Shown piece by piece: positions 1 through 11,975 of a DNA stretch of 64,000 nt. Source of the stretch: Sporobolomyces roseus (taxonomy: Eukaryota; Basidiomycota; Microbotryomycetes; Sporidiobolales; Sporidiobolaceae); contig JADILM010000009.1 of the NCBI GenBank assembly GCA_016617785.1, positions 1 to 64,000 of the forward strand. The letters are read 5' to 3'. A program made the translations under genes and the position numbers. Each line of letters opens with the position of its first letter. The first letter of the stretch is position 1. A model generated the notes under the pieces. It was not told the origin of the DNA and did not search any database. It was given only the letters and a program-made list of their open reading frames with translations.

Positions 1-3000
1 CCCCCCTTCCCTGCTCACTAACCGTCACTCTGTTAACCTTCCCTTGCAACTTCCTGCCATTTCCTCTTCCCCCTTTTCAACACCCCCTGAAGTTTCCCAC
101 CCCCCACCAGCTCCTCTAAAGGGGGTCCGACCAACCGGAAAATTCAACTCTTTTTAACCGCCACTTCCTCGACCCTTCAAGTCTGTTAAAATCCAAACTT
201 CCCCCCAACCTTTTTAAAACGGTTCTGCCACAAGTACCTCTCTTCAAATCAACCAAGGGTTCCTCGACACAATTTCCCTCGCTTTTTCCCAATTTTTCGT
301 TTCCAAATCTTCACGGGCCCTTTTTACCGAAAATCTCGACCCCCCTCAGCTGGTTTTGTCTGTCAGCGGTCTCTCAATTCACTTTTTTCTGCAAGCAGTT
401 TTTTTCTCTCCCAAATTTTCACTTTTCTTCTTTCCTGGACTGCCGTTCCCCGCCCCCCCTATCACTTCTTTCCCCTTTTCCTCCTCTTCCTGTTCCTTCA
501 TCCTTTTTTCCCCCCCAAAATTACTATTTCTTCTTCCCCTTTTTCTTTACTCTCCCTCCCCAAAAACTTCGACCTTTTTCCCACGGATTTACTCGTTCCT
601 CCCCCAAAAATTCGAATCCCTAAAGATTTTCCTCCTTTCCTTCCAATTTTCGTTTCCGCTTTATCAACTCCTCTCCCTTCTTTCCAATTTCCCGGCCCAT
701 CTGGGCAACTACCCAAAAATTAATTCCAATTTTGTCTAAATTTTGGGGCGTCCAACTTCCCCGTTCTGTCAATTTTCTAACCTCCTCCACTTTCCCTCTC
801 TTGCTCACTCTTTAACCCTCTCACCGGGTTTCCCCTTCTTTCCAAATCTTTTCTTTTGCCACTACTTTCCCGCCATTTCCATCTCCCTTTCGCCACCTTT
901 TGCAAGACCCCCAAACCCCCTTTTAACCCCTTTCCCCAAAGGGGACCCCAAACCCACACTTCGCACTTTTCAAACCCGCACTTCTCCGACCCTTTCAAAA
1001 GGGTTTTGTTAAACTCCATAACTTCCCCCCAAACCTTTTTAAAACGGTTCCCGTCCACAAGTTTCCCTCTCTTTCCGCAAACGGGTTCCGCAAAATTTTT
1101 CCCCTTTTTCGCAATTTTAAGTTCCGCCTTCTCAGCCTTTTTTCTTGCCTCTCAAGTACCCCCTCCAACTCTTTAACTTGGTTTACGGTTTAAGCTTTCC
1201 TCTCCTTTATTTTCTTTCGAAGCAGTTTTCCTCTCTCCCAAATTTACTACTTCTCTTCTTTCCATGGACAGTGCACGATTCCCTGCCTCTCCCTACTACA
1301 CTCTCTTCTCCTCCTGTGTGACCTGCCGGTCTATCCTAGCTTGCCTTGCAGTGCACGATTCTTGTCCCCCAAATTCACTATTTCTTCTTCTCTCTCTGTT
1401 CTCCTTCACTCTCCCTCTTCCCAAACAAGCTATACTGACTTTCTTCTTCCCAGCGTGTACTTTGACTCGTCTCACTCACTCCAAAACTGTGCGACGCATC
1501 CTCATAACGCATTCTCACTCGCTTTGCGCGTGCTCCAATTTTCGAAATTTCCGACATTGATCGAATCGTCCTCACCCTTACTTTCCACTAACCGGCCTAT
1601 CTGAATTTTCTATTCCAAACCTCGACTATCTCTTCTGCCTACTTTCGGTCGATCGGGCAACTACGAACCGATTCCAATCGAATTTGTCTCATCCTGCGCT
1701 CCACTTTCCCTCGTTCTCGGGCTACTCTCTCTCACACTCTCCATGTTCTCATACCCTCTTGCTCACTTTCCTAACCTTCCCTGCTGCACTTACGGGTTCA
1801 CTGCAGCCGTTTCTGATCTCTCTTCTCTTTTGCAACACCTTTTCCTGCAACGACTCTCCCTACTGCCCTTTCCACCAGCTGCACTCTATAGAGGGGGTAC
1901 CAAGACCAACCGAGAACACTGTCAAGCTACTTTCTCAACCAGCGCACTTCTCTCGACTCGACTTGCACATTTCGCATCTCGTTCAAACTCGCATAACTTC
2001 CTCCGCACACTCTTTCAAAAGCGGTTACTGTACTCACAAGTACCTCTCTCTCAAACGCTGCAACCAACGGGTTCCTCGCTCACAAGTTTGACCCTCGTCG
2101 TTTTCGCAATTTTACGATTCCAAGTCAATTCATCGAGCACTATTTCACTCGCTACATCTCAAGCTACCGCCTCTCTAGCTCGGTTCAACTTGCTCTGCTC
2201 AGCGGTGACAGTCTCGGAACCTCTCAGCTTGCCTCTTGTACGTTCGAGCACTTTCTCTTCCCAAATGTTTCACTTCGTTCTTTCCATGGACAGTGCACGA
2301 TTCCCTGCCTCTCCCTACTACACTCTCTTCTCCTCCTGTGTGACCTGCCGGTCTATCCTAGCTTGCCTTGCACTGCACGATTCTTGTCCCCCAAAATTCA
2401 CTATTTCTTCTTCTCTCTCTGTTCTCCTTCACTCTCCCTCTTCCCAAACAAGCTATACTGACTTTCTTCTTCCCAGCGTGTACTTTGACTCGTCTCACTC
2501 ACTCCAAAACTGTGCGACGCATCCTCATAACGCATTCTCACTCGCTTTGCGCGTGCTCCAATTTTCGAAATTTCCGACTTTGATCGAATCGTCCTCTCCC
2601 TTACTTTCCACTAACCGGCCTCATCTGCGTTCATCTATTCCAAACACTCGACTCTCCATCTTCTGTGCTCAATTTCGGTGCGATCGGGCAACTACAAACC
2701 GATTCAATGTCGAATTTGTCTATATCCGTGCGCTCCACTTTCCCTCGTTCTCGCTCTACTCTCTCTCAACCACTCTCACCTGTTCTCACTACCACTCTTG
2801 CTCACTCTGTGTAACCTTCCCTGCTGCACTTACGGGTTCACTGCTGTCATTTCCAATCTCTCTTCTCTTTTGCAACACCTTTTCCTGCGACAACTCTCTC
2901 CTACTCCCCTTTCAGCCAGCTACACTCCTCTCTACTAGTAGCTGGGGGGTACCAGAACCAAAAGAGAACACTCTCAAGCTACTGTTTCAACCAGCGCACT

Positions 3001-3160
3001 TCTCTCGACTCGACTCGCCCATTTCGCAACTCCTCAAACTCTTTTACCCTCCTGCGCACACTCTTTCAAAAGCGGTCACTGTTCTCACAAGTACCTCTCA
3101 CTCAAACGCTGCAGCCAACAGCTTCGCCGCACGCAAGTTTGACTCTCGTCGTTTTGGAAG
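1..3160. repeat. ~1.02-kb pyrimidine-rich tandem direct repeat (about four copies)
   Basis: The block starting at the ATGGACAGTGCACG word at 1264 recurs at 2286 (offset 1022) and stays alignable through landmarks such as GCGACGCATCCTCATAACGC (1492 and about 2515) and the AAAAGCGG / CAAGTACCTCTC stretch. Shortened, homopolymer-rich versions of the same unit precede them at about 390-1200 and 1-390. The last copy breaks off near 3155. The plus strand is almost purine-poor, so long open frames occur by composition only. I see no gene here. It could be a subtelomeric or other non-coding satellite. Confidence 0.75.
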
Positions 3161-3269
3161 GGATCTAAAACAAAAACGAGACTCAGAGGTCTGTTCAATG
3201 CGGGTCCAGAGGCGTCTGAGTGATCAGAGTAAGATACTCTCTTTCATTCTTCTGCAGCATTTCAGATAG

Positions 3270-5380
3270 ATCTACAGGGCAATTTGGCTGACTATTTCTT
3301 GCACTTGGTCTCTCACATTCGTCTGCAGTTCCTCCGAAACGCATTGAGAAGTTAAGAGCTCATACGCACGGCGAGTGTATTGGCGAGATACACAAGTTCA
3401 CATTGGACAATGATGAGAAATCAGTACAGTTTTGGGGCGGATCAATGTCTGTTCAGTTACATTCATCGCCTGACAGACATAGCTAGAATCCTCATTTCGA
3501 GTCGAACGTGGTCAACTTCGATTCCAACAGACAAACAGAGATCAAGTTGTGTTCATCAAGATTCGCATTAAAGTATTGATGGATGTTTAAGCTGGACGAG
3601 AAGGGATAGTGAGGAGAGGAGATGATTGAGGGAATGAGAGGAATGGTGAAGTTGGGAAATGAGTGAGGGAAGAAGGAAGAGGAATGAGGAAAGGCTGAAT
3701 GTGTAGAGGAGCAGAGAGGTGATTCTGCAGAGAAGAGAGAGGAAATGGTGAGTAAGGGAATCAGAAAGAGCAAAATAGGAGAGCTTACCGTCATTTCCTC
3801 CGATCATCTTAGGTCAATCCCTCACTCCAATCCTGACTTCCCGCTGCCTCCTCTAAGATACAACAGCTAATCACCAATCCTTCAAATGAGAGAGCAACAG
3901 CTTCATGAGAACTTCTTGAAGAGAGTTTGAAATGAGCGGTCTTGAGAGAATTGATTAGTTGTCGCACAAGTCTGTTGTAGAATGGGAGTGAGTGAGGGAT
4001 AGGAAAGAGAGCTGGAGATGGTGTGGGTAAGAAGGAGTGGTGAAGTGCTGAAAGAGGGTGATGACGGAGGGGACAAGGTAAAGGTTGTTGCGAATGAGTT
4101 GATCTGATTGAGCTGAAACAGCGGGAAGCAAAGTGTAGTCGAGTAGAGAGAGAGTCTGCTGGTCGATTGGTGAAAAGGAGAGCAAAGGAAGTAGGGTAGT
4201 AGCGGAGAAAGAGGTGATTTTGGAGAGGAAGATTGTCGAAAAGTTGGATATCGAGGAAAGAGAACTGTAGAAGGTAACCACAAAGTAAGTACGGCATTCT
4301 ACAGCGAATATATTACCCTATAACCTCAAAGCGACGCTTCCTTATCAAATCAAAGGAGGGATAAACGTACATTCTGCTCGATTTCGAACAACCACCATCC
4401 CATCAATTTCCCATGCTTTCAACCGTCCAATCCCGTTCGCTCTCGCCCACCTGATAGATACGACCGATACGGGTCACGTGAGCAAGTCTTGTCGATATCG
4501 AAGCGAATTGTGAAACGACTTGATCTGAAGGGAGTTGCAGAAATCGAGAGTGAATCTAGCGAACAAAGACCGTGAGAGTGTTAGTTCCTGCTGGAGTCCT
4601 CTACTAGACTCTGTAACGCCTCTATCACGTATTCGCCTGCCCATCAAGAGAGGTGTAGCGAGAGTTGAAACTCACTTGAGATGAATCTCCTTTCAAGCTA
4701 GCCTATTCCCTCACAACAACTCTGACGACCATTCTGACTCATCCAATAAATTGATGTAGCATCTGATATTGTCACTGAGGTGTCTGTATAGCTATCAGAG
4801 GCGAGTTGAAGTTGAAGAGGTGAGCGGGTTGAGTGAGGAGAAGTTGAGATTAAATGGCACTGGATCGCTTCAAGCTTGATTCTGATGTGTAGAAGGTGCT
4901 CTAGTGTAGGGTTTGAGTAGTGTAGAGTAGCGAATGAGAGTGTAGGAGGAAAGAATGAAGGACTTGTTCGAATTAAAGGCTCTGATCGAGGTCTCTCCCA
5001 CCTTGCTGAACGATCTCGCTCGTATGGTGATGTAGCTTATGTGATTTCAGGCGATATCTGAGGTAGTAGATGGAAGAAAGTGAGAGTAGTGAAGAGAGAA
5101 TTGCCCTAAAAACTGATTTCTGCCATAAAATTCGCAAGAAACCGAATCTTATGGTTCTCTCGCAACAGCATCTGGAGATCTGCTAAGCGGCACATAGAAT
5201 TATTCGATAGTTGTGATGACAATGAGGGAATGCAAGTAACGGGAACAGGGGGAAATGGCTTCAGAATTTCGCAAACTCTTCTGTTTCGACCACTCCTCGA
5301 CTCAACCTCGCGTGTGTGGTGCATCTCGAGCTACTCGCAAGACAAGCAGTGCATAGCTTTGCTGATCCTTGCAATTGAGG
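3270..5380. other. Non-coding spacer, no gene seen
   Basis: No frame of useful length, splice-linked exon series or RNA gene could be supported. The segment about 3560-4280 has purine-rich plus-strand composition, opposite to the preceding repeat. The rest is mixed sequence with many short stops in all frames. Nothing further can be said from the bases alone. Confidence 0.5.
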
Positions 5381-6770
5381 GGGGCTGAGCTGACAATTGA
5401 CTGTAAACTCACATCAAATCTTTCGCAGAGGTCGAAATTCAGTCTTTGCACGGACTCCCACTCATCTTACAGTTATCTAATTGACATACCACCTATATCT
5501 ATAGCCTCCCAGTGATATCAGCTACCTCCAGCACCGTCCATGCGAGAGCTCCTGTCAAGAAACAAAGATCTCGCAAGCTTTCTCCTTTGAGTTTCGAATT
5601 GGCTTTTGCGCGCACTCCCTTTCACACTACATCAAGCAAATTGACAAGCGAGCTATAGCCATTGCTTTCTATACCTCTCAGCCACGTCCAGCACCCTTCA
5701 TTAGCCGCCTCTTAAGAGGTTTCGAGAATCTCGCAAGCTTTCCCTCCCACTCTTCGAAAATTCACCTTTGCGCGCATTCCCATGTTTGCTGCATCAACTG
5801 AATCAGTACACTACCTATATCAGTTGCCTTTGAGAACTCTCAGCTACCTCCAGCATACCTCATTGGCGGGCTCCGGCAAAAAATGGACAATCACTTTCAC
5901 CTCTCTCTTCTCGAAATTCGAAAACAAACTTTGCGCTCGTTGCTTTCCATCCTATGTTGATCGAGTTGACACACGACCTATACCAGTGGCCTAAGGTAAG
6001 CCTCGGCTACATGTACAAACTTTGATGCGCAGGCGCCCATCAAAGTGTCAAGATCTTGCAAGCTGTCTCTTTGCTTTTCGAAACGACCTTTGCGCGCCTT
6101 CCGCTTCGCGCTACGTTGATTGGATTGGCATGCCACCTATATCAGTAGCCTTCTGTTAGTCTCAGCTACCCCAATCATTGTTCATGCGCAGAGACCTATG
6201 AGTCTTTGAGAATCTCGCAAACATTTCCTCTCGAGTTTCGAAAAATGATCCTTGCGCACATCCCCATTCACCTCACAACTTCTCAATCGAATGGTCGCCT
6301 ATAGCATTGCCCCCCAGTTTGCCTCAGATACGTGGATTGCCTGTTGTGCATAGGCTCCCGCAAGGGCTCGACAATCACTCTCGACTCTCTCTTCTCGCTT
6401 TTCGAAATTGATCTTTGCGCAAACTCCCGGGCACGCTACGTCAATCGAATTGACATGCAACCTATCCCAGTCGACTTCTAACAGTCCCAGCTACAACCTG
6501 CACCTTTTGTGGGCGCGCTCCTATAAGAAACCGATGATCGGTCTCAGCTCTCTGTTGTCAAAATTCGAAAACAACCTTTGCGCGCATTCCCATTCATCTG
6601 CATCACCTGAATGGGCTAGCGGCCTATATCAATGGGGTGCAAATACACTCAGCTACACTCAGCACCTATCCTGCGCGAGCTCCTGCGAGAACTCGAGGAT
6701 CACTCTCACCTCTTTCCGCTTGATTTTTTGAAAATAACCTTTGCACGGGCTCCCCACACTGTACAAGGGA
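5380..6770. repeat. ~162-bp satellite-like tandem array, about 8.5-9 units
   Basis: A recurrent word of the form CTTTGCGCGCATTCCC marks each unit, at 5444, 5604, 5766, 5929, 6088, 6250, 6413, 6576 and 6739. The spacings are 159-163 bp, mean 161.9. Each unit also carries CTCGCAAGCT-, TTCGAAA-, CTATATCAGT- and CAGCTAC-like words in the same order. Units are diverged from each other, so this is an old array and not a recent amplification. No ORF is conserved between units. Confidence 0.85.
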
Positions 6771-6799
6771 CAAAAACTACCAGACTGGCTACCGAGGTC

Positions 6800-8310
6800 T
6801 AACCACTCGAAATGCTGACCGTTTGAACCGACCGAGAGTGCACCTTGGAAGGTCAAGCGCGAACGAAGAGGAAGAGAGAGCGCAACAAAAAAAACCCAAG
6901 TCGAAGGCGCGAATCGAACTCACGCGAAGCGAAGCGAAGGTTAAGCGAAGCGAACATCGAGCGGGGTGCCGAGACCGAACCCGGTTCGACGCTCGGTACA
7001 TGAGAGACCGAACCCGGGACGTCGCGCACTCCCGACTGAACATAGCCGTTAGGAAAAGAGGAAACTCACCTCGATTTCTGCATCACTTCTACGTGAACCA
7101 AGCTAGCGTTCTCACTATACAATCCCTCATTCCATTCTCGAGATCCGAGCATTCCAAAGCAGCAAAAGGAAGAGGTTGATGGGAAGCAGTTTGACGAGGT
7201 CGACGAGATTTCCGCTGAAGACAAGCAGAATGGAGTCAGCTCTTGCTCTAGTAGCCTTTTATACCACCTCACATCCCTCCTAGATCGTTCCGATCACTCC
7301 AGATAGCGTAGAGAGCAAGATTGAGACTGACTTTCTCCACCTCTCATCAAACAATCAACTAATTCTCCTTCCCTCCCCTCCTGCTAATCCATCCTACGCA
7401 TCCAAAAGCATCTCTCAGCAGCTATGAACCTATCGAGCTCACTCCTGAGCGACTAGATGCTGTTGTTGGAGAGGAAGGTGGTGGGGAAGAGTTTGAGAGA
7501 TGAAGTGAGTTTGAGGGACGTGTAGCTGCTGTAGATCGATGAGACTGGTCTGTGATTGATCTTGACGGGTTTGCTGAACTAATGAAAGGAACAGAAGTTG
7601 GGAAAGAGAGAAAGAAGCGACTTGAAGTTTCTCTCTCTCTCCGTCGCTCTCAAAATCTCGCAACTTGAACAAGTCATCTCTCCTTCGTTTCTCGCTCGTT
7701 CTTCTTCTCTCTTGGCCAGTAGTAGATGTATGTGGTATGCCGTCGACTAGTCTGTCCATCGTCTGTACAAGGTACACCTCTCCCTCCTTTGAGCGTGCAC
7801 TCGTTGTTCGCAACTTTTTCGCATTTTCGTCCCTTTTCACTTCAACAAACACCTCTACTGTCGATATAAAGAGCACTCTGTTAGGGAAGCTCTTTAAGGC
7901 GGTCACGATGGTACCAAAACGATTCAAAGATTCCCAAGAACAAGGTTCTCGTTGGAGATTTCGCAACGAACGAGATCTTGCGACGACTGACTTTTTCACT
8001 CACAGCTACTCAAAAGAGAGCCTCTCTAGCTCAACTTGGCAAGCTCTATTCGATGGTACCAGTCTCGTCCGCTCTAAATTTGAGCGTTCCGCTGCAGACA
8101 TAGGTTTCAGACTCTCGCAACCAGCTTTCTCTGCCGAATTTCCCCTCCAGAACCACCACTATTTTTCCTTTGCACTCCAGAGTGAAACCTGATGAAGACC
8201 AAGCACTAGCTCTATATGCCGCGTCTCCGCTTGATGAGTCTCTCGCGCAAGCAATGCAAAACACTCGAAGTAGCTCAACTCAAGTTCACGGCCAAACTTT
8301 TAGAACCTAA
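6800..8310. other. Spacer with no supportable gene
   Basis: Overlapping open frames of 175-186 codons lie on both strands at 7439-8192. Their longest forms begin at TTG/GTG rather than ATG, and I found no splice pattern that favours one strand. A segment at 6895-7040 has GAACCCGG/TTCGA-like words that recall tRNA T-arms but does not fold as a tRNA. I see nothing reliable in this stretch. Confidence 0.4.
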
Positions 8311-8316
8311 TAGCAC

Positions 8317-9247
8317 TCAGCTGTAGCGATAGGTAACCCTTCCATTCATGCTACCATCTCTGCTGTTGAGACCAAGATTCGGATCATTCACAAGGTTACG
8401 ATAATCTGGATGCTCCCTGGTATACGAAACTCCCACTGTTTGTTCCCTTCCCTCAGTTGAATGAGTGTGAAGGTGAGGATTGGAGTGAGGAGAATCTGCT
8501 GCGTTGGCAGATCGGAGAGGAGGAAGCGAAGAAGAGGGTAAAGTAGAAGGGAAATCATCCGCATTCCAGTGAGATGAGCGGCGACCTGGAAAGAAAGGAT
8601 CGTTTCGAAGTTGGCGAGGTTGTGGCGCGGGTAAGACAGGTTGTCGGGTGGTGAAGGACGGAACTCGAGAAGTAGCGTTTTGCGCTTGCACGATGTAGCC
8701 TTGAGCCTGACATTGATAAGATATTTTTAGCTCACATGAAAGGGAGCATCTAGAGAGAACACACCCATCGGGGAGGTCTTGCAAGGCTGTCAAGAATCCT
8801 CGCTTCATGAGTCTCTGACCAATTCGGAATTCCAGCGTCCAAGCATGCCTGCCTGAATCCTTCGAGCTCCTCTCTAACAGTATTGACCCATTGCAGGAGT
8901 TAATCTAGTATGCGAGGGTCACGATTGAGAACTGTCACTCACTGAGAACGTCAGAGAAGAATCGGGAAGAAGTCGAAAAGCCAAATTAGACTCACTTCCG
9001 CCGCTCTCTTCATCCTCTGAGATCCTCCGAGTCAAGTCATCACGGTTCCTAGCAGCATCCCGTATCCTCCGCTCCCAATCCCGATCTATAGCGATCGAAA
9101 GCGCATCAGAAAGCACGCAATTTCGGTAAAAGACGAGAACTCACTGATATCTTCGATGGAGCCTGCGTGCGGCTCGAGGTCAGCACGAGTAAGAAGAGAC
9201 AGTAGATACTGAACTGACGATTGTTCTGAGCCATGAGACTGATTGAC
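8317..9247 (-). pseudogene. Unrecognised multi-exon gene with an in-frame TAA (partial 5' end)
   Basis: Reading the minus strand, plausible exons are: about 9247-9133 (frame containing VQYLLSLLTRADLEPH), a second from about 9077 (containing DWERRIRDAARNRDDL), and a third whose frame reads LNRDPRILD, then TAA at 8900-8902, then LLQWVNTVREELEGF through ARPPRW. The last exon joins phase 0 by a GTGTGT...CAG intron near 8750-8700 and runs to the stop at 8317. The C-terminal third is Ser/Pro/His-rich and low in complexity. The product is not recognised. The TAA sits inside an otherwise continuous, protein-like frame, so the gene is broken or the base is wrong. The 5' start is upstream and unresolved. 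An alternative is a gene ending at the TAA. Confidence 0.4.
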
Positions 9248-9730
9248 TCAAAGTAAAGAGGGAGAAAAGGGAAAGAAAGGAACGAGCGAACGACCGAACC
9301 TGAAACTACACCTCGCCACGCCGCGGAAGGACAGGAGAGACAAACAGGGGAGATAGACACGAGATGCGTGGATTAGATTGTGATTCATTGATTCTGTTAC
9401 CGCCCGAAAAGAGGAGGTTTCGAACCGTCGTTTGTACGGCGAGAGCGAATCTGGGGTACCTCTTGCTGTTTGTAGTAAGCGAAGCGTTGACCAGGATCGA
9501 CGTGCATTTGAGAGCAGAAGAGCGAAGGAACATCTCGAAGAAGTGGAGATGGGGCGAAACGCGAAACGGCGAAAACAGAGCGAGAGGGATGAAGCTGGAG
9601 TCAGGCAGAGGATCTGAACAAACATGGATGAAGTGAGTCAGCACTGAAATTGTATAGAAGGCTGAAAAGGAAGGATGAGCGAACCTTGATCGATCGAAGC
9701 TATTTGAGCAAGTCAAAACGAGCGAAACGA

Positions 9731-10285
9731 GAATCGATCGTCGTCCTCCTCCTCGAATCCAGGTCGTTCCAACTCAGCAGCAGATGCACTAAGAGCTCCC
9801 TACAAGCTCGTCCATCCAAAGCTGAAGCGCTCAAGAGGATTTGAGAAAGCCGAGTTTCGAAGCGAAAGAGCAAATTTCGAAGGGAGTACGGCAGAAGCGT
9901 ATCGCTAGTCGTGTACTTGACGATGTGCTGTTGTATAAAGCAATCGGAGTGTGAGCTATCACTCCGCACTTGACCCGCTGAACCTGATAACGAGGATGGG
10001 AAAGCTAAGCGAGAAGGAAGCGAAGAAACGTACCAATATCCTGCCTTCGAGCTAAATGAGCCTGCCGAAGCAGTCCCCAGCATCTTCTATACTAATCTCG
10101 TCCTCCCCGAACATACAGCAAAGTCGGTAGCTTGAGATTGAGGAGTTCGAGGTCGAGTTGAACAAGTTCGTGGTCGTGGACCAAAGAGCGAGGAAGAAAG
10201 CTGTAGGCGGCTCTGCGCATTCATGTACTAATCTTGAGTTAATTGAGACTGTTCTGGAGGAGCTAAGCGGCGAGAGTGAAGTGTA
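9731..10285 (+). pseudogene. Gene-like fragments in shifting frames
   Basis: On the plus strand, protein-like pieces follow each other in different frames: a charged segment around 9770-9890 (containing ALRAPYKLVHPKLKRS), one at about 9890-9948 (IASRVLDDVLLYKAIG), then after a candidate GTGTGA...GAG intron one at about 9996-10116 (TYQYPAFELNEPAEAV), and a last one to the TAG at 10285 (FEVELNKFVVVDQRARKK). At least two one-base shifts are needed to join them. The antisense strand also has a 127-codon ATG frame (9700-10083), and I could not exclude it as the real gene. The family is not recognised. Decay, consensus error or missed introns would all explain it. Confidence 0.3.
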
Positions 10286-10714
10286 GGATGTGAAGAAATC
10301 AACCGCTCTTTCTTGAACCTCTACCAATCACTCGCTAGCTTTGGATTGTCTCTTCGCTGCTCTAATGAGCTTCCGAGTTATCTCGATGTCCTCTTAAGGC
10401 TAGAGGAGGTACCGTCTTTCATTTCGTCGATTCGGTTTCTCCTCCTCTTTGCACTCTCTGTTCGCTCTTCGAGCTTCCCAGCTTCGCTCTATGCGCTCTG
10501 GACACGCTCCAGCCATCCGTATGATATGAGGCTGCGAAGATCGGTAGCTTCGATCGTGGGACGTCTAAACCCGACTCCCTCGACAGTTTTCCTTCTTTTT
10601 CGTTCATTTCTTCCCAATACCCGCCGTACTCTTCTCGAGCGTCGGCCGATCGGAGCTGACGTGTCTACTCCCGATATCGAAAGGGTACCGGTGATTCGCT
10701 CCACTCTACTCTCT

Positions 10715-10752
10715 CTCTCCTTTCTCTCCTTTCTCTCCTTTCTCTCCTTTCC
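10715..10752. repeat. 9-bp minisatellite in a pyrimidine-rich leader
   Basis: The unit TTTCTCTCC is repeated about four times head to tail just upstream of the ATG at 10789. Pyrimidine-rich leaders of this sort precede most genes in the window, so it probably lies in a 5' UTR. Confidence 0.6.
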
Positions 10753-10788
10753 TCCACCTCTGTCTCGCAACCTCGAATCGGACTCAAC

Positions 10789-11975
10789 ATGCTCGACTTG
10801 GAGCCGATTCGCAAGTTCTGTCGTACGCGGGGCGAGCTAATCTACGAATGGATCACCGCGATGGAGAAGTTCGAAAGGGAGAACGCGGGTTTCATAGATG
10901 AGAAGAAGGCAAACGAATTACTCGCGAGAGTGCTTGATCGAGTCAAGCATGGAGAGTTCATTGTGAGTACTCGTGCCCCCTCCTCTGATCGATTCAGTTC
11001 AATCCTGATGATTTCGACTTTCAGATGACTTCCGAAGAAACATTTGCCGCTCCTTTCGATCCTAGGTTCATTATACCTGGATTGTCCGGGATATCGCAAG
11101 AGATAGAGGGCTCAAATCGTCCCGTACATCTCTCCTCTCCCAGCTTTCGCTCAATGGATGACGGAAAGTGATTGATTCTGTTCGTCTCTCTTTACTGAGC
11201 AGAAGCCAAGGTTCAACAACCCTATCGAGGCAGGATTCGGTCGAGATGTTGGTTGGCTCGACGGAGATATTTTCCCACGTTGGCTATTCATGAGAACGAT
11301 CGAGAGAGTCGCAAAAGAGTACATCAAGCTTTATCCGAAGAGGGAAGCGCACGCCGAAGCCTGGTTGGCAGACCTCAAGAAAGCGTAAAGCTCAAAGTAC
11401 TCTCGAATCTCGATTGTACTCACTTCGGTCAAAGAGACAAAGGAGGGAAAAAAGTTGAGGTGGAATTGCAAAGTTTTGATGGAAATGGTTCGAACTGGCG
11501 AAGAACTCCCTTCCGTCAAAGTAAGCACTCTACCCATTCATCCCTATCCCTACTAGCTAATCCCTGTCCGCGAATAGGCGATGCTCGAAACCGTCCTCTC
11601 TTCCCCCGCAAACGTGAACGGATCCGTAAGATTCCTTTTCCTTCCTCCTCAATCTCCCTCACTGATCCCTTCCTCGCTCTCAAAGGCCTCGTGCTTCGTT
11701 CACTCCAGCTCGTCTCACTCTGGTCCAGTTCAACCAGGACCTTCTCACTCGGGAGTTCATTCGCTAGGAAGGATTTCGATTCGAAATGCTCGAAGGATTG
11801 GATATGCCGGCAGGAGAATGGCGAGGGATGGCGGAATCGAGTTCTAGAGTTGATCTTCTTGTCGCTGATATGGTAATTTGCTTGTTCGAGTGCTATCGAG
11901 AAAGTGAAATTGAGAGGGAGGTTGAGGAGAAGTCGAAAGAACAAAGCGATGTCGCCGAAAGAGGAAGAGCTATAT
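10789..11975 (+). pseudogene. Unrecognised multi-exon gene, apparently interrupted
   Basis: The first exon from the ATG at 10789 has a helical, charged product (containing RKFCRTRGELIYEWITAM) and a good GTGAGT...CAG intron (10962-11024). It continues in frame to an exon ending near 11168. After a second candidate intron (acceptor near 11203) the frame reads GRDVGWLDGDIFPRW, reaches TAA at 11386-11388, and remains protein-like beyond it up to a GTAAGC...TAG intron (about 11520-11579). The next exon ends at a GTAAGA donor, but the most protein-like continuation (VQFNQDLLTREFIR) is out of phase and contains TAG at 11765-11767. I do not recognise the family. The ATG context and 5' exons look genuine and the 3' half looks decayed. 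A different exon set could rescue part of it. Confidence 0.35.

Noticed and set aside
1..3160. LTR retrotransposon
   Set aside because: No reverse transcriptase, integrase or gag-like frame, and no TG...CA ends with target duplication seen; tandem order fits a satellite better.
1743..3269. 508-codon open frame
   Set aside because: It lies across the pyrimidine-rich tandem repeat, is low in complexity and is not conserved between repeat copies; it starts and ends at random points of the unit.
5380..6770. CRISPR array
   Set aside because: Units are ~162 bp, contiguous and diverged, with no short identical repeats separated by spacers; the genome is fungal.
6895..7040. tRNA-like T-arm words (GTTCGA, GAACCCGG)
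   Set aside because: The putative T stem pairs poorly and no acceptor, D or anticodon arms fit on either strand.
7439..8192. Overlapping open frames on both strands (186 and 175 codons)
   Set aside because: The longest forms have non-ATG starts, there is no splice evidence or recognisable domain, and the strand could not be decided.
10313..10840. 175-codon plus-strand frame upstream of 10789
   Set aside because: Largely low-complexity Leu/Ser/Phe from CT-rich leader DNA including a 9-bp minisatellite; only its beginning might be a fragment.
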